Source of the DNA: Manihot esculenta
Lineage: Eukaryota; Streptophyta; Magnoliopsida; Malpighiales; Euphorbiaceae
NCBI RefSeq assembly: GCF_001659605.2
Contig: NC_035176.2
Span: 22,482,847-22,546,846, forward strand
Reading direction: 5' to 3'
Length of the DNA: 64,000 nt
Below are positions 32,486-44,235 of the stretch, piece after piece. A program made the translations under genes and the position numbers. The notes under the pieces are model-generated. The model was not told the origin of the DNA, did not search any database, and saw only the letters and a program-made list of their open reading frames with translations. Numbering within the stretch: the stretch's first letter is position 1; every line of letters starts with the position of its first letter.

Positions 32486-32676
32486 AAGTCCAGGAGCCTT
32501 TGACTACGCCCTGGCAAGTATAGTAAAGACCAGTAGCCTTTGACTACGCCCTGGCAGGTATAGTAAAGACCAGGAGCCTTTGACTACGCCCTGGCAATGG
32601 TAAGTACAGAGGTGTTATATACACATATACATATATGACAGGAAGACCAGGTGCTCGATGCTACGCCCTGGCACAG
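32486..32676 (+). repeat. Hairpin array in element E 5' LTR (4 units)
   Basis: Three units with loop AGCCTTTGACTACGC and one diverged unit (loop TGCTCGATGCTACGC), each flanked by GNCCAGG or GACCAGT and CCTGGCA. The TACGCCCTGGCA right arm is shared by all four. Confidence 0.8.
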
Positions 32677-33318
32677 AGTTACTGGGACTATGTGGTGACA
32701 GGTTTACTCTTGATGTGGTTTGTCTGTGTTATGACGCATTCCATGAGATCATATTTTAATGAGATGTTTTCCTATTCTACTCACTGGGCTATAGAGTTCA
32801 TCCCACTCCCTTAACCCCAGTTTTGCAGGTTCAGTGTACAGTGTACAGGGCAAGTCAGCAGAGCATAGAAAGAGTAAAGAGAAATGTAATAGTGTAGAGT
32901 GGACATGTAATGTTAAAGAAAGGTAAGAGTTATGTGTTCAGTTCAGTTACAAATGTGCTTGACTGAGTAGTTTGTGTTGTAAATCTGTTGTTATGTACAT
33001 GATCTGTATATGTATATGTTTTACAGAGACAGAGTATGTGAAAAACCAGGCTTAACAGGTATGAGTTAACCCATCTAGAGTAAGCTCTAGTCAGGGGTAC
33101 AGAGTACAGAGTACAGAGTACATAGTACAGAGATAGTGCATGCACAAGTTAAGCCTTGGTACAGAGAAAAGGGTTTTTATTTTTCATAGAAAATGTATGA
33201 TCATGTATGAGATTTACAGGTACACAGAGAGTATAGCAGGCTTGCTACGGGTTCTGGAGGCCTTAAGCCGACCTGAATCCTAGCGCCGGTGACGGTCCAT
33301 TTTGGGGTCGTTACAGAT

Positions 33319-33330
33319 TGGTATTTGAGC
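33319..33330 (+). other. Primer binding site, element E (two changes)
   Basis: TGGTATTTGAGC at the same place, three bases after the LTR, as TGGTATCAGAGC in A, B and I. Two adjacent mismatches (CA to TT) to initiator Met-tRNA; they probably arose after insertion. Confidence 0.85.
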
Positions 33331-33534
33331 CCTAGGTTCACATGATCGGACCTATAGAGACAGTGTCGGGCTCATAGAGGGTAGAAGTGGTCAAGCACAA
33401 TAGGAAATCATGTCCACTAGGATAGGGTGTTGAGTCCTATCTGTTTCATGCTATGAGGTATGCATGTGCCGTATTGATATGTGATGTTTATGTGCTAAAG
33501 TGCTATCTTTTGTGTTGCTTTCCAGAGAGAAAAG

Positions 33535-36500
33535 ATGCGAGGAACTCGTCGATCAGCTCGATTGACTGGAGTCCCACCAGAGAGTGAGAGACCAGCTGCT
33601 CGTCCTCCTGCATTGCCGAGGGCAAGGTCTCAGAGATCTAGCAGGGAAGGTACGTCAATAGACCCTAGAAGGTCTGTAGACGAGAGCAGAAGAGGTACAG
33701 CTAGGGGAGAAAGATCAGAGGAAAGGAGGGAGGCTATGGAGATTAATCAGTCTAGAGATGACAGCATGGGTATAGACAGATTTGAGGAAGGTATGGGAGA
33801 GTCGCAGGGAGGCGCTCAGACCTCAGGTTTTGGCTATCCAGAGTATCCGATGGGAGGTATGTCGGAGTACTCTAGTTTTGTCCCATATCCGCCTTACATG
33901 CCATATATGCCTTATCCTCCTTATTATCCACCATATCCTATGTATCCACCATCCCCTACCCATCCAAGTGCAGCACACCCAGAGCCAAATGAACCAGTAC
34001 CACCACCAGAACCAGGAGCCCCTGTTGTTGACAGACAGCAACCTAGCTCATCTGGAGGTAAGGTACAAATGACGGAGTACTTGAAGTTGGATGCTCCTAA
34101 ATATAACACGGGAGATGATCCATTTGAATACCTCAGATCAGTTAGAATGATAACCAGTGAATTGGGAGCTGATGATAGTAGAGCCATTGAGATGGCAGGT
34201 TTCACACTAAAATGCAAGAAAGCCAGAGAATGGTTTAAGAACTATGTGGAACCCAGGGTGGACAGTATGTCATGGGGAGAGTTCGCCAATGAATTTGCAG
34301 GGTGGGCTTTTCCAGACAGTTCTAGGGAGATGAAAGTAATAGAGTTCAAACAGTTGCGATAGATAGATGAGATGAGTGTTGATGAATTCATAGATAAGTT
34401 CCTGAATTTGCTTCAGTACGTGGGTCAAGCCTATGATACTGATCAGAAGAAGGCAAGGAGATATACTATGAGATTGCATCCCAGGTATTCTTCCTTGATT
34501 CTTCCAGCAGAAAAGGAGAGTTTTCACACTATAGTAGACGCAGCCAGGAAAATGGAAGCTAGTGCCAATATTCAGAAACAGTCAAAGGCACAGGCTTCGG
34601 GTTCTAAGGTCCCCAGTTCAGGCACTTCAGGCAGCAAGAGATGGGATAGAACAAAAGGAACAAAGAGTAAGTTCTGGAGTAAAGTGAAGTCAGGTCTGGG
34701 AATAGGTAGTGGCTCAAGCTCTGGCACAGCTCCAGTATGCAGAAGATGCGGAAAACCACATGGCGGAGTTTGTCGGTTGGGATCTACAGCTTGTTTTAGG
34801 TGTGGACAGGAAGGGCATATTACTCGGGATTGTCCTCAGGTGACTTTTGCACCATCCCAGCAGATGAGTTCAAGCAGTGTGGTACAGCCAGCAGCTCCAG
34901 TCATGCCTCAGAGTAGTGGCAGAGGTAGAGGGAGAGGGGCAGCCTCTACTTCAGCAGCAGGTTCCCGAGGTGGAAATCCGATAGCCCCAGCACGGATTTT
35001 CACTGTGACACAGGAGGAGGCTAACACGTCGAACACAGTGGTGTCAGGTAATCTCATCATTGGGTGTTCAGATGTGTATGCTTTGATGGACCCCGGTGCT
35101 TCTCATTCCTTTATTGCTTCGAGAGCCATATAGAGGTTGGGTTTGATCAGTTCTGAATTAGAGTATCCTCTCTGGGTCAGTGGACCTAAGTGTGACCCAT
35201 CAGTGGCAGTGTCAGTCTGTCGTTTCAGTCCAGTGTTTATAGAGGGTAGATGCCTTCCAGCTGACCTTGTGGTTCTAGACTTGACAGATTTTGATGTCAT
35301 TCTAGGGATGGATTGGCTATCTGCATATAGTGCTACTTTGGACTGTAGAGAGAAGATAGTGAGTCTCAAAGACCAGGATGGGTCAGAGTGTGTCTTCAGA
35401 GGAGACAGGAGAGGTACACCCAGAGGTCTGGTTTCAGCCCTTCAGGCTCGTCGTTTGCTTAGGAGGGGTTGTCAGGGGTTTCTAGCTCATGTGAGAGAGC
35501 TAGACAGTCAGGTGAGGGAACCAGCCGCAGTACCAGTAGTCTGAGAGTTTCTCAATGTGTTCCCAGACGATTTACCAGGACTCCCACCTAATAGGGAGAT
35601 AGGGTTTGAAATTGAATTGCTGCCAGGTACCAGACCTATCTCTATTCCTCCCTACAGGATGGCGCCAGCAGAGTTAAAGAGTTGAAAGAACAGTTGCAGG
35701 ACTTGGTAGATAAGGGTTTCATCCGCCCTAGTACCTCACCTTGGGGTGCTCCAGTGCTCTTTGTCAGAAAGAAGGATGGCTCCCTCAGACTTTGTATCGA
35801 CTACAGACAGTTGAACAAGGTCACTACCAAGAATAGATATCCTCTACCTAGGATTGATGATCTATTTGACCAGCTAGCTGGAGCAGGTTGTTTCTCGAAA
35901 ATAGATCTGAGATCCGGGTATCATCAGTTGAGAGTCAGAGAGGCAGATGTACCTAAGACAGCTTTCAGGACCAGATATGGGCATTATGAGTTCTTAGTGA
36001 TGCCGTTCGGGTTGACTAATGCCCCTGCAGCATTCATGGATCTCATGAACAGAGTGTTCAGTGAGTTTCTGGATCACTTTGTCATTGTTTTCATCGATGA
36101 TATATTAGTGTATTCCAGAGATGCAGAGGAGCATGCCCAGCATCTGAGGATAGTGCTACAGACACTGAGAGAGCATGGTTTGTATGCCAAGTTCTCAAAG
36201 TGTGAGTTTTGGTTGAGGAGCATTTCCTTCTTGGGACATGTGGTATCAGCAGAGGGTATTGAGGTAGACCCCAAGAAGATAGAGGCTGTAGCTAACTGGC
36301 CCAGACCCACGACAGTGACTGAGATTAAAAGCTTTCTGGGACTGACAGGTTACTACAAGAGGTTCGTTCAGGACTTCTCCAAGATAGCGGCTCCTATGAC
36401 CAAACTGACTCAGAAGAACCAGAAGTTTGTCTGGTCAGACCAGTGTGAAAAGAGTTTTACGGAGCTCAAGAGGAGATTGACCACAGCACCAGTGTTAGCT

Positions 36501-38428
36501 CTGCCTGTGAGTAATGAGGATTTAACAGTGTTCTGTGATGCATCTCGAGTGGGATTGGGCTGTGTTTTGATGCAGAGTGATAGGGTGATAGCTTATGCTT
36601 CGAGACAGTTGAAGAAGCACGAGTTGAATTACCCTACCCATGACCTAGAGATGGCAGCAGTTATCTTTGCACTCAAGATGTGGCGGCATTACCTCTACGG
36701 GGTTAAATGCGAGATCTTCACTGATCACAAGAGTTTACAGTACATCTTGAGTCAGAAAGAGCTGAATTTGAGGCAGAGAAGATGGGTAGAATTGCTCAGT
36801 GATTATGATTGTAAGATCCAGTATCATCCGGGTAAGGCGAATGTTGTGGCAGACGCCCTCAGCCGGAAGTCACTAGGCAGTTTATCCCATATAGCAGCAG
36901 AGCGGAGACTAGTCGTGATGGAGCTTTACAAGCTCTTAGAAGAGGGGTTACAGTTAGAGTTGTCTGGTACAAGTGCATTGATTGCACAGATGAGAGTGAC
37001 ACCTGTGTTTCTGGAGCAGATAGCTCAGAGACAGCACGAGGACCCAGAGTTGATGAAAATTGCCAGGACTGTTCAGTCAGGCAACAGTGCAGATTCCGTT
37101 TTGACAGCAAAGGGATCCTCCGCTATGGGAGTCGAATTTGTGTACCAGATAGCAGTGTGAAGGAAGACATTATGAGGGAAGCTCATAATGCAAGGTATAG
37201 TGTTCACCCAGGAGCCACCAAGATGTATCAGGATCTAAAAAGGGTCTATTGGTGGCCAGCCATGAAGAAAGAAGTGGCGCAGTTTGTGACCGCCTGTGAG
37301 GTTTGCCAAAGGGTGAAATTAGAGCATCAGAAACCAGCCGGAATGCTTAACCCATTGCCGATTCTAGAGTGGAAATGGGAGAACATAGCTATGGATTTTG
37401 TAGTGGGTTTACCAGCTACGTCCAACAGGATAGACTCTATTTGGGTGATTGTGGACAGACTCACAAAATCTGCTCATTTTCTTCCAGTACGGAGTACCTA
37501 TTCTGTGGATAAGTTGGCACAGGTCTATCTGGATGAGATCGTGAGATTACATGGAGTTCCAGTGTCTATAATCTCAGATAGAGGACCTCAGTTTACCTCT
37601 CAATTTTGGCGAAGTCTACAGAGTGCGATGGGCACGAGATTAGAGTTTAGCACTGCTTTCCACCCACAGACTGATGGACAGTCAGAGAGGACCATCCAGA
37701 CCATAGAAGATATGCTTCGACTGTGTGTGTTAGACTTTGGCGGTTCTTGGAGGCAGCATCTACCTTTGGTGGAGTTTGCCTACAATAACAGCCATCATGC
37801 TAGCATTGGGATGGCTCCTTATGAAGCTTTGTATGGGAGGAAGTGCAGATCCCTTGTTTGCTGGGAAGAGATAGGAGAGAAGGCTCTTGCAGGGCCAGAG
37901 TTAGTAGAGATAACCAGTAGAGTGGTGCCCTTGATTAGAGAAAGAATCAGAACAGCGCAGAGCAGACAGAAAAGTTATGCAGACGTTCGCAGAAAGCAGT
38001 TAGAGTTCCAGGAGGGTAATTGGGTATTGCTGAAAGTGTCTCCAATGAAAGGAGTGGTTCGGTTTGGAAAGAAGGGTAAGTTAGCTCCACGGTACATTGG
38101 ACCCTTTAAGATTTTGCAGAGGATCGGGAATGTGTCGTATAAGCTGGATTTACCTGCTTCTATGGAGAGAATTCACCCGGTATTTCATGTTTCTATGCTA
38201 CGGCAGTATGTGTCAGATCCGAATCAGGTTCTGAGTGAGCCTGAGGTGGAGATTCATACAGATCTCACCTATATAGAGCAGCCAGTGCGGATTCTAGACA
38301 CGCAGATCAGACAGCTACGGAACAAGAAAATTTCGATGGTGAAAGTTCTGTGGAACCACCATAATCTAGAAGAGTGTACTTGGGAGACGCGAGAGTCGAT
38401 GCTGCAGCAGTATCCATATTTTTTTTGA
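33535..38428 (+). pseudogene. Element E gag-pol polyprotein, Tekay-like chromovirus, disabled
   Basis: Starts at the conserved MRGTRRSARLTG after an acceptor-like ctttccag. Order: Pro/Tyr-rich gag (about 33830-33960); gag core (about 34066-34350); CCHC knuckle CFRCGQEGHITRDCP (about 34792-34836); protease LMDPGASHSF (about 35080-35112); RT with [18 protein letters not shown] and FIDDILVYS (about 36090-36115); RNase H; integrase with HPGATKMYQDL...CEVC (about 37200-37310), MDFVVGLP, SDRGPQFTS and HPQTDGQSER; and a chromodomain-type tail (about 38260-38425, ILDTQIRQLRNKKISMVKVLW). In-frame stops at 34360-34362, 35131-35133 and 35542-35544; frameshifts near 35675 and about 37080-37150. All catalytic motifs remain, but no full product can be made. 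Chromodomains are thought to guide integration to heterochromatin. Confidence 0.95.
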
Positions 38429-38469
38429 GGTTAGTTTCCTCCTTTTTATGTGTTATTTGTTTGTTTTCG

Positions 38470-38506
38470 GAACATTCGAGGACGAATGTTCTTAAGGGGG
38501 GGAGAA
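38470..38506 (+). promoter_or_regulatory. Pre-PPT stem-loop and polypurine tract, element E
   Basis: Perfect 9-bp stem GAACATTCG (38470-38478) with CGAATGTTC (38483-38491), AGGA loop. Then aagggggggagaa (38494-38506) abuts the 3' LTR. Confidence 0.88.
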
Positions 38507-40804
38507 TGTAATACCCGGCTAGAGTCCGACATCGGAATTCTGCTTTCCGGTGGGATCCGGGATGTCGGAAGTCTCTAGAAGGGTTTGATTTATGTTTTTC
38601 TTCAAAACTTTAATGGTTTGATATGTTCATTAAGTTTTATGCATAAGGAAATGAGTTTTTGAGTGAAATGAACCAAGGCAGAAAAGCCAGGTTCAGCCGC
38701 CGAAGTTGAGGTTCGGCCGCCGAACATGCATGGCTTTCGGTTTCACGTGTGGCCGCCGAAGGTGGTCTGGCCAGCCACCTATAAATGGCCCTCAGTCGGT
38801 TGAAGCGGTCAGAGCATCGTTTCTTTCACTTGCTGAGGTGAAACTCTGTCCTTTGTGAGTATTCCTTCATGTTTTCATTAAATCATGCAAAGATTTGATT
38901 AGTTTTCATGATTATTTGAAGGTTTTAAGCTAAACACTCAAAGTTTTGAAGTTTGGAGAGTTTGAAGGCAAGTTGCTCCAAAACTCCACGTTAGGATCCT
39001 TCATCTACTTGTTTTCACGAGGTAAGTGAAGATCCTGAGCTTGTTTTTATGTTTTCTGAAGGTTTTATGGGGTTTATGGAGAGAGTTGCATGAATAGGTT
39101 AAAAAGAGAGGTTTTGATGATTTTGTGCATAAAGCTTGTTTCTGTGTTGTTTGTGTTGTGTGTTTGGGGTTTTTAGCTAGTTTTTGACCCCTTTGAGCAT
39201 ATACATGAGTGTATGCAAGTGGAGGAAGTGTGGTGTGCCGTTGGAGAGGAGTTTTGTGCATTTGGCGAGAGGCAGGGCAAGTTTCTGCCCTGCTGATGAA
39301 CTCAGGTTCGGCCGCCGAAGGTACATTCGGCCGCCGAACCCTTGAAGAGGTGTGAGGAGGTGGCTTCGGCTGCCCAAGCTTGCCCCCGAGCTTTTGGACT
39401 TTCGGCTCTGGAGGGAAGTTCGGCCGCAGAAGGTGCTGCCGAAGGTGAGAGACTTTCGTCTCTGGAGTGTCTTTTGGCCTCCGAAACTTGCCCCCGAAAG
39501 GGTTCGGCAGCCGAAAGTAGAGATTCGGCCGCCGAAGGTGCTTGAGTTTCGTCTCTAGAGAGGACTTTCGGCCGCCGAACCTGCCGCCGAAAGTGTTCTG
39601 TCCAGCTTTCCTTTGCATGCTTTGTATGGATAGTGGAGTGAGTTTAAGGGGATTCTTGGGGAGTTGAATAGAGTTATTCATAAGCTAGTTTGGTCCCTCA
39701 TTTGAGTCCATCTGTATAGGTACAGACCAGAGGAACCAGAGAGAGCAGCAGTGAGTTCTGCTCCAGAGTTTTACAGAGCATGCAGAGTCAGTCAGTCCAG
39801 ATAGCCAGAGGTGAGTGGAACTAAACTTAACTCTTTTAATTGACCAATGGAATGTTTTAGCATATCTCATGCATCATGATTATGCCATAGGTTGATTGCA
39901 TTAGTATCCACGAATATGTTGCATTGCATAGTTATTTGTTGATGTGGGTGAATGCTGAATGATCCAATAGTCTCAGACAGGAAGTCCAGGAGCCTTTGAC
40001 TACGCCCTGGCAAGTATAGTAAAGAACAGGAGCCTTTGACTACGCCCTGGCAGGTATAGTAAAGACCAGGAGCCTTTGACTACGCCCTGGCAATGGTAAG
40101 TACAGAGGTGTTATATACACATATACATATATGACAGGAAGACCAGGTGCTCGATGCTACGCCCTGGCACAGAGTTACTGGGACTATGTGGTGACAGGTT
40201 TACTCTTGATGTGGTTTGTCTGTGTTATGACGCATTCCATGAGATCATATTTTAATGAGATGTTTTCCTATTCTACTCACTGGGCTATAGAGCTCATCCC
40301 ACTCCCTTAACCCCAGTTTTGCAGGTTCAGTGTACAGTGTACAGGGCAAGTCAGCAGAGCATAGAAAGAGTAAAGAGAAATGTAATAGTGTAGAGTGGAC
40401 ATGTAATGTTAAAGAGAGGTAAGAGTTATGTGTTCAGTTCAGTTACAAATGTGCTTGACTGAGTAGTTTGTGTTGTAAATCTGTTGTTATGTACATGATC
40501 TGTATATGTATATGTTTTACAGAGACAGAGTATGTGAAAAACCAGGCTTAACAGGTATGAGTTAACCCATCTAGAGTAAGCTCTAGTCTGGGGTACAGAG
40601 TACAGAGTACATAGTACAGAGATAGTGCATGCACAGGTTAAGTCTTGGTACAGAGAAAATAGTTTTTATTTTTCACAGAAAATGTATGATCATGTATGAG
40701 ATTTACAGGTACACAGAGAGTATAGCAGGCTTGCTATGGGTTCTGGCGGCCTTAAGCCGACCTGAATCCTAGCGCCGGTGACGGTCCATTTTGGGGTCGT
40801 TACA
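38507..40804 (+). mobile_element. Element E 3' LTR (2298 bp)
   Basis: Same organisation as the 5' LTR, with an extra CG palindrome unit near 38695-38725 and TATA at 38780-38786. It is followed by the target duplication ACTGT. Confidence 0.95.
39981..40172 (+). repeat. Hairpin array in element E 3' LTR (4 units)
   Basis: Counterpart of 32486-32676; the second unit reads GAACAGGAG here and GACCAGTAG in the 5' LTR. Confidence 0.78.
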
Positions 40805-41740
40805 ACTGTGAAATTCTCATTACTCGTAGGTAGAGCCAATACTAGTGCAAATGTCAACCTTCTCTTTAACTCTTGAAAAATCTCTTTACGTTGATCTGTC
40901 CAAATAAACTTCTAATTCTTCTGGGTCAACCTGTGCATAAGAGTAGTTGTTTTAGAGAAATATTAAACGAATCTCCTATAGTAACATGCCAAATACAAAA
41001 AGTTTTTTATCTTTGTTACTGTAATGGGTCTGAACCAGTTTGCTACCGCTTCTACTTTCTTAGCCTATAAAGGTAATGCCTCTACATCTTGAGTGCAAAT
41101 ACCATAGCTGTCATCTCTAGATCATGTGTAGGGTAATTTAACTCATGCTTCTTCAGCTGCCTAGAAGCATAAGCTATTATCCTATCATCCTGAATTACAC
41201 ACATAACCTAGTCCTAATCGAGAAGCATCACAAAATACTGTGAAATTCTCATTACTCGTAGGTAGAGCCAATACTAGTGCAAATGTCAACCTTCTCTTTA
41301 ACTCTTGAAAAATCTCTTTACACTGATCTGTCCAAATAAACTTCTAATTCTTCTAGGTCAACCTGTTCATAAGAGTAGTTGTTTTAGAGAAATATTAAAC
41401 GAATCTCCTATAGTAACCTGCCAAATACAAAAAGTTTTTTATCTTTGTTACTGTAATGGGTCTGAACCAGTTTGCTACCGCTTCTACTTTCTTAGGATCT
41501 ACCTCGTTTCCATTTTCTAACATTATATGCTCCAAGAAAAAGATACTTCTCAACCAGAACTTGTACTTAGAAAATTTGACATACAATCTATGCTCCCTCA
41601 AGGTCTGCAACACTCTTTTCAGATAATGTACATACTCCTCTACATTCTTGAAATATATTAAAATATCGTTAATAAAGACAATAATAAAGTAATCCAAAAA
41701 TGGTATAAAAACTTTATTTATGAGCTCCATAAATTTTGCA
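40805..41740 (-). pseudogene. Element F pol remnant (RT and RNase H), minus strand
   Basis: Upstream half of the old pol split by E. On the minus strand 41730-41395 reads MELINKVFIPFLDYFIIVFINDILIYF... to ...LAGYYRRFV, the palm end of gypsy RT; the usual D-D pair is N-D here. It continues into RNase H within a 432-bp tandem duplication (30854-31031 plus 40810-41063, and 41064-41495). RT upstream of about 41740 is missing, so F is truncated on both sides. Confidence 0.85.
40810..41495. repeat. 432-bp tandem duplication inside element F (first copy split by E)
   Basis: Copy 1 is 30854-31031 joined across element E to 40810-41063; copy 2 is 41064-41495. Both run from cctataaagg to ctttcttag and differ at a handful of positions. 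Because E sits inside copy 1, the duplication is older than E. The plus-strand ORF seen twice here is an antisense shadow of pol. Confidence 0.88.
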
Positions 41741-43932
41741 AATATTTGATTGTTGAATCTTAGAATTGTAATCTTCTTCTTTTTAACCCTCCTAATATGG
41801 ATGATGTATAAATATTTTTTCTTTTGAAATTATGATTGGTTGTCATATAACTATTTCCTAAACAAACTAATTCACGTGTTTTTAACAAGTTTCTTTTTCT
41901 TAGTTTATTAAATTCAGGGGAACTTTTCTAGCCTACAGATCACACTCATCATTTAGCTTAGGAAATGGGAGTAAAAACCAATGAGAAGTAACTAAGAATG
42001 TAATTTATATTTCATAAATATAAAATCTTGCTAAATAAAATTTTAGTAGTTTTATAGCTTCTTAATATGCTAATGAAATATTAGCTAAATACATATTTGC
42101 ACATCTGTGCTTTATCACTTTTGCATATTAGACACTTCAATTTTAATCATGATCTAATAAATACTTAAATTTTAAAAAACTGTTATTTTTTAACACGATT
42201 TGATCAAATTTATGGTTTTAAAGTTGCATTTAAAAGTAATTTTTTTAAAAAAAAAATTAAATGTTTAAAAGTAATATTTTTTTAAAATTTAAATATTTAT
42301 TATGTCACAATTAAAATTGAGATATCTAATACGTAAAAATGCTAAAGTACAAAGTATGCATTTGATCATAAATATTAAACTAGGTTTGAATTAGTGATAA
42401 ACGATGAATTAATAAATAATGTAGTAAAAAATAATTACTAATAAAAAAAAACTTAATGAATTTAGAAGTAATAAAACAAGGACCTTAAATATTAAAATAG
42501 ACAGACTAAAAAAAGATAAAGCTTATGGTGAATAAAATATTTAACAATATTTTTTTAATTTTTTTTTACATGGTGCTTGTAATACAAACACTAAATTCTA
42601 ACAATTGTTGGATTTATTTAGCTAAGTTTAAAAAGTTTACAATTAATTTAGACAAAATGTAAAAGTAGGTTTATTTGGTTCCTGACCAATAATTTAAAGA
42701 GCGGAAATGAATATTTTATTCTTTTTTATTTAAAATATCTAAGAATTTTTACTTTTAACACGAATATGAATTTCATTACTAACACCAATACAATTTTATA
42801 TCATGAAATTTATTATATAAATATGTTAATTAGAAATTAAGCCCATAATTCTAAAAAGTATTATTTTCAAAATAAAGATAAAATCTTCCTTCACTATTCA
42901 CTAGTTTTGGAGAGATAGTATAACCATCTGGTTGCACCAAAATTTTATTTTCTAACAAGATAATTGCTCTTGACACATTATTTTTTTTTTTAAAATATTA
43001 ACTATATTACGAGATATATCATGAAAATATCTCTCCACTCCGTCGAAAGAAGAAAATCTTTTTTTTATTATTGACCCAAAATATATAAACATTTTGCTAT
43101 TTATTCCTGATACAACTAAATTTGTTATCTTTTAATAAATTTTTTTATTTTAAAATATTAATCAAATCTCTAAAAATTTATAGTACCATTGGTATAATAT
43201 TACGAGAATCTTTATATATCTTTATTTACTATATTAATTCTTATCTAACTTTATATTAATTATAATTAGAATCAGTCAATCGTATCTCGAAATATTGCTA
43301 AAATGAAATAAAAAAAATCAAATATCCATCCTATGCAACCAAACTGCTAATGCATTTCTATCCATATTCATCATATTTCTTGAATATTATAAATAAATGA
43401 AAAAATTATAAATATAAATATATAAAAATAATACAAAATAATAAACTCAAAGCTCATATTACATAGAGAATATTTAAAAATGATATCATAATAATTATAA
43501 TTTTGGTTTATATAAATGAGTTTAGAAATAAATATAACTATTGACAAAAGATTATATAAAATATATAAAAGAGAAATGAACCTTATTAAATTCTCTTTTA
43601 AATTATAAGAATAATATGAAAAAAACTAAAATTTGTTCTGTTATGCTTCTTAAAAATTATCGACAATTTCATTAATTATGAGTTTACGAGATTGTTCAAA
43701 TATTTAATGAGGCTTCATTATTATTCTAGAAAGGACATTTTAATTTCAATCTTTAGCCGTTGAAATTAACTGAGTTTTCATTAATATTCTCTCTTTATTC
43801 TCATAGTATTCATTCATTATGCAGTGGGTGGTTGCTTAGTTTTTGAAATTTTTAATACTATTATTGAAAATATGAAAATAATTCTTACATTTTCTTAAAA
43901 ATATTATCACATTTTCATATATGATCACTCAA
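41741..43932. other. AT-rich non-coding sequence
   Basis: No gene, RNA or element recognised in 2.2 kb, only A/T runs. The last bases (ATCACTCAA, 43924-43932) are the left flank of element J and match the repeat that resumes at 48868. Confidence 0.5.
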
Positions 43933-44224
43933 TGGTACAACTGCTTTTTACTTTTGGAACCTATACTGATAATGAAGAAAAGATTAAAAGAAGAAATGGT
44001 TTAATTGAGAAACCAAGCCTCCACGTCAAAGTAACGTATTGATAATTGTTTTTTCTCCCCCGGTATGCTTATTTCATTCACTTTAAATAGCCAACAAGCT
44101 AACAACTTCAAGCTAAATACAAGGAAACAAACTACTATTCTGCAGCAACTAACAAACAAAATACAAATAAAATCAAGACTTCAAAGCAAGAATTATTCAA
44201 AAGCTAAATTAAGGACACGTGAAA
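43933..44224 (-). mobile_element. Element J 3' LTR
   Basis: Mirror of 48573-48867. On the minus strand it begins TTTCACGTGTCC, where the 5' LTR has TGTCACGTGTCC (the terminal TG is mutated), and ends GTACCA. Confidence 0.92.
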
Positions 44225-44235
44225 TTCCTTCCCTC
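44225..44235 (-). promoter_or_regulatory. Polypurine tract, element J
   Basis: Minus strand GAGGGAAGGAA, lying directly between the gag-pol stop codon (44236-44238) and the 3' LTR. Confidence 0.85.

Larger units (their letters stand above)
31032..33315 (+). mobile_element. Element E 5' LTR (2284 bp)
   Basis: TGTAATACCC to GGGTCGTTACA. CG palindromes about 31217-31235 are fewer than in other LTRs: one unit is lost relative to the 3' LTR. TATA at 31285-31291; donor-like cacgaggtaagt (GT at 31527); second CG cluster 31812-32100; exon-like block between acceptor tgtatag (ends 32223) and donor gaggtgagt (GT at 32315); hairpin array 32486-32676; acceptor-like gttttgcag ending 32828. Confidence 0.95.
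31032..40804 (+). mobile_element. Element E: complete Tekay-like chromovirus (9.77 kb)
   Basis: LTRs 31032-33315 and 38507-40804; TSD ACTGT at 31027-31031 and 40805-40809. PBS-like site, a gag-pol frame covering all domains, stem-loop and PPT are in the expected order. By eye the LTRs differ at roughly 25-30 positions plus a 20-bp indel, near 1.2%. The coding region has three nonsense codons and two frameshifts. It is the best-preserved gag-pol of the large elements in the window. Confidence 0.96.

Noticed and set aside
32486..32676. Regular repeats with spacers that resemble a CRISPR array
   Set aside because: The units are part of plant LTRs, imperfect, few, with no cas genes and clear retroelement context.
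33823..34041. Trp-rich minus-strand ORF
   Set aside because: Antisense of the Pro/Tyr-rich gag segment of element E.
40873..41520. Two near-identical plus-strand ORFs (40873-41070 and 41305-41520)
   Set aside because: Antisense to element F pol, duplicated only because of the 432-bp tandem duplication.
41741..43932. Possible tRNA or small RNA genes in the AT-rich spacers
   Set aside because: No cloverleaf, A/B box pair or other RNA gene signature could be seen by eye; a covariance-model scan would be needed to be sure.
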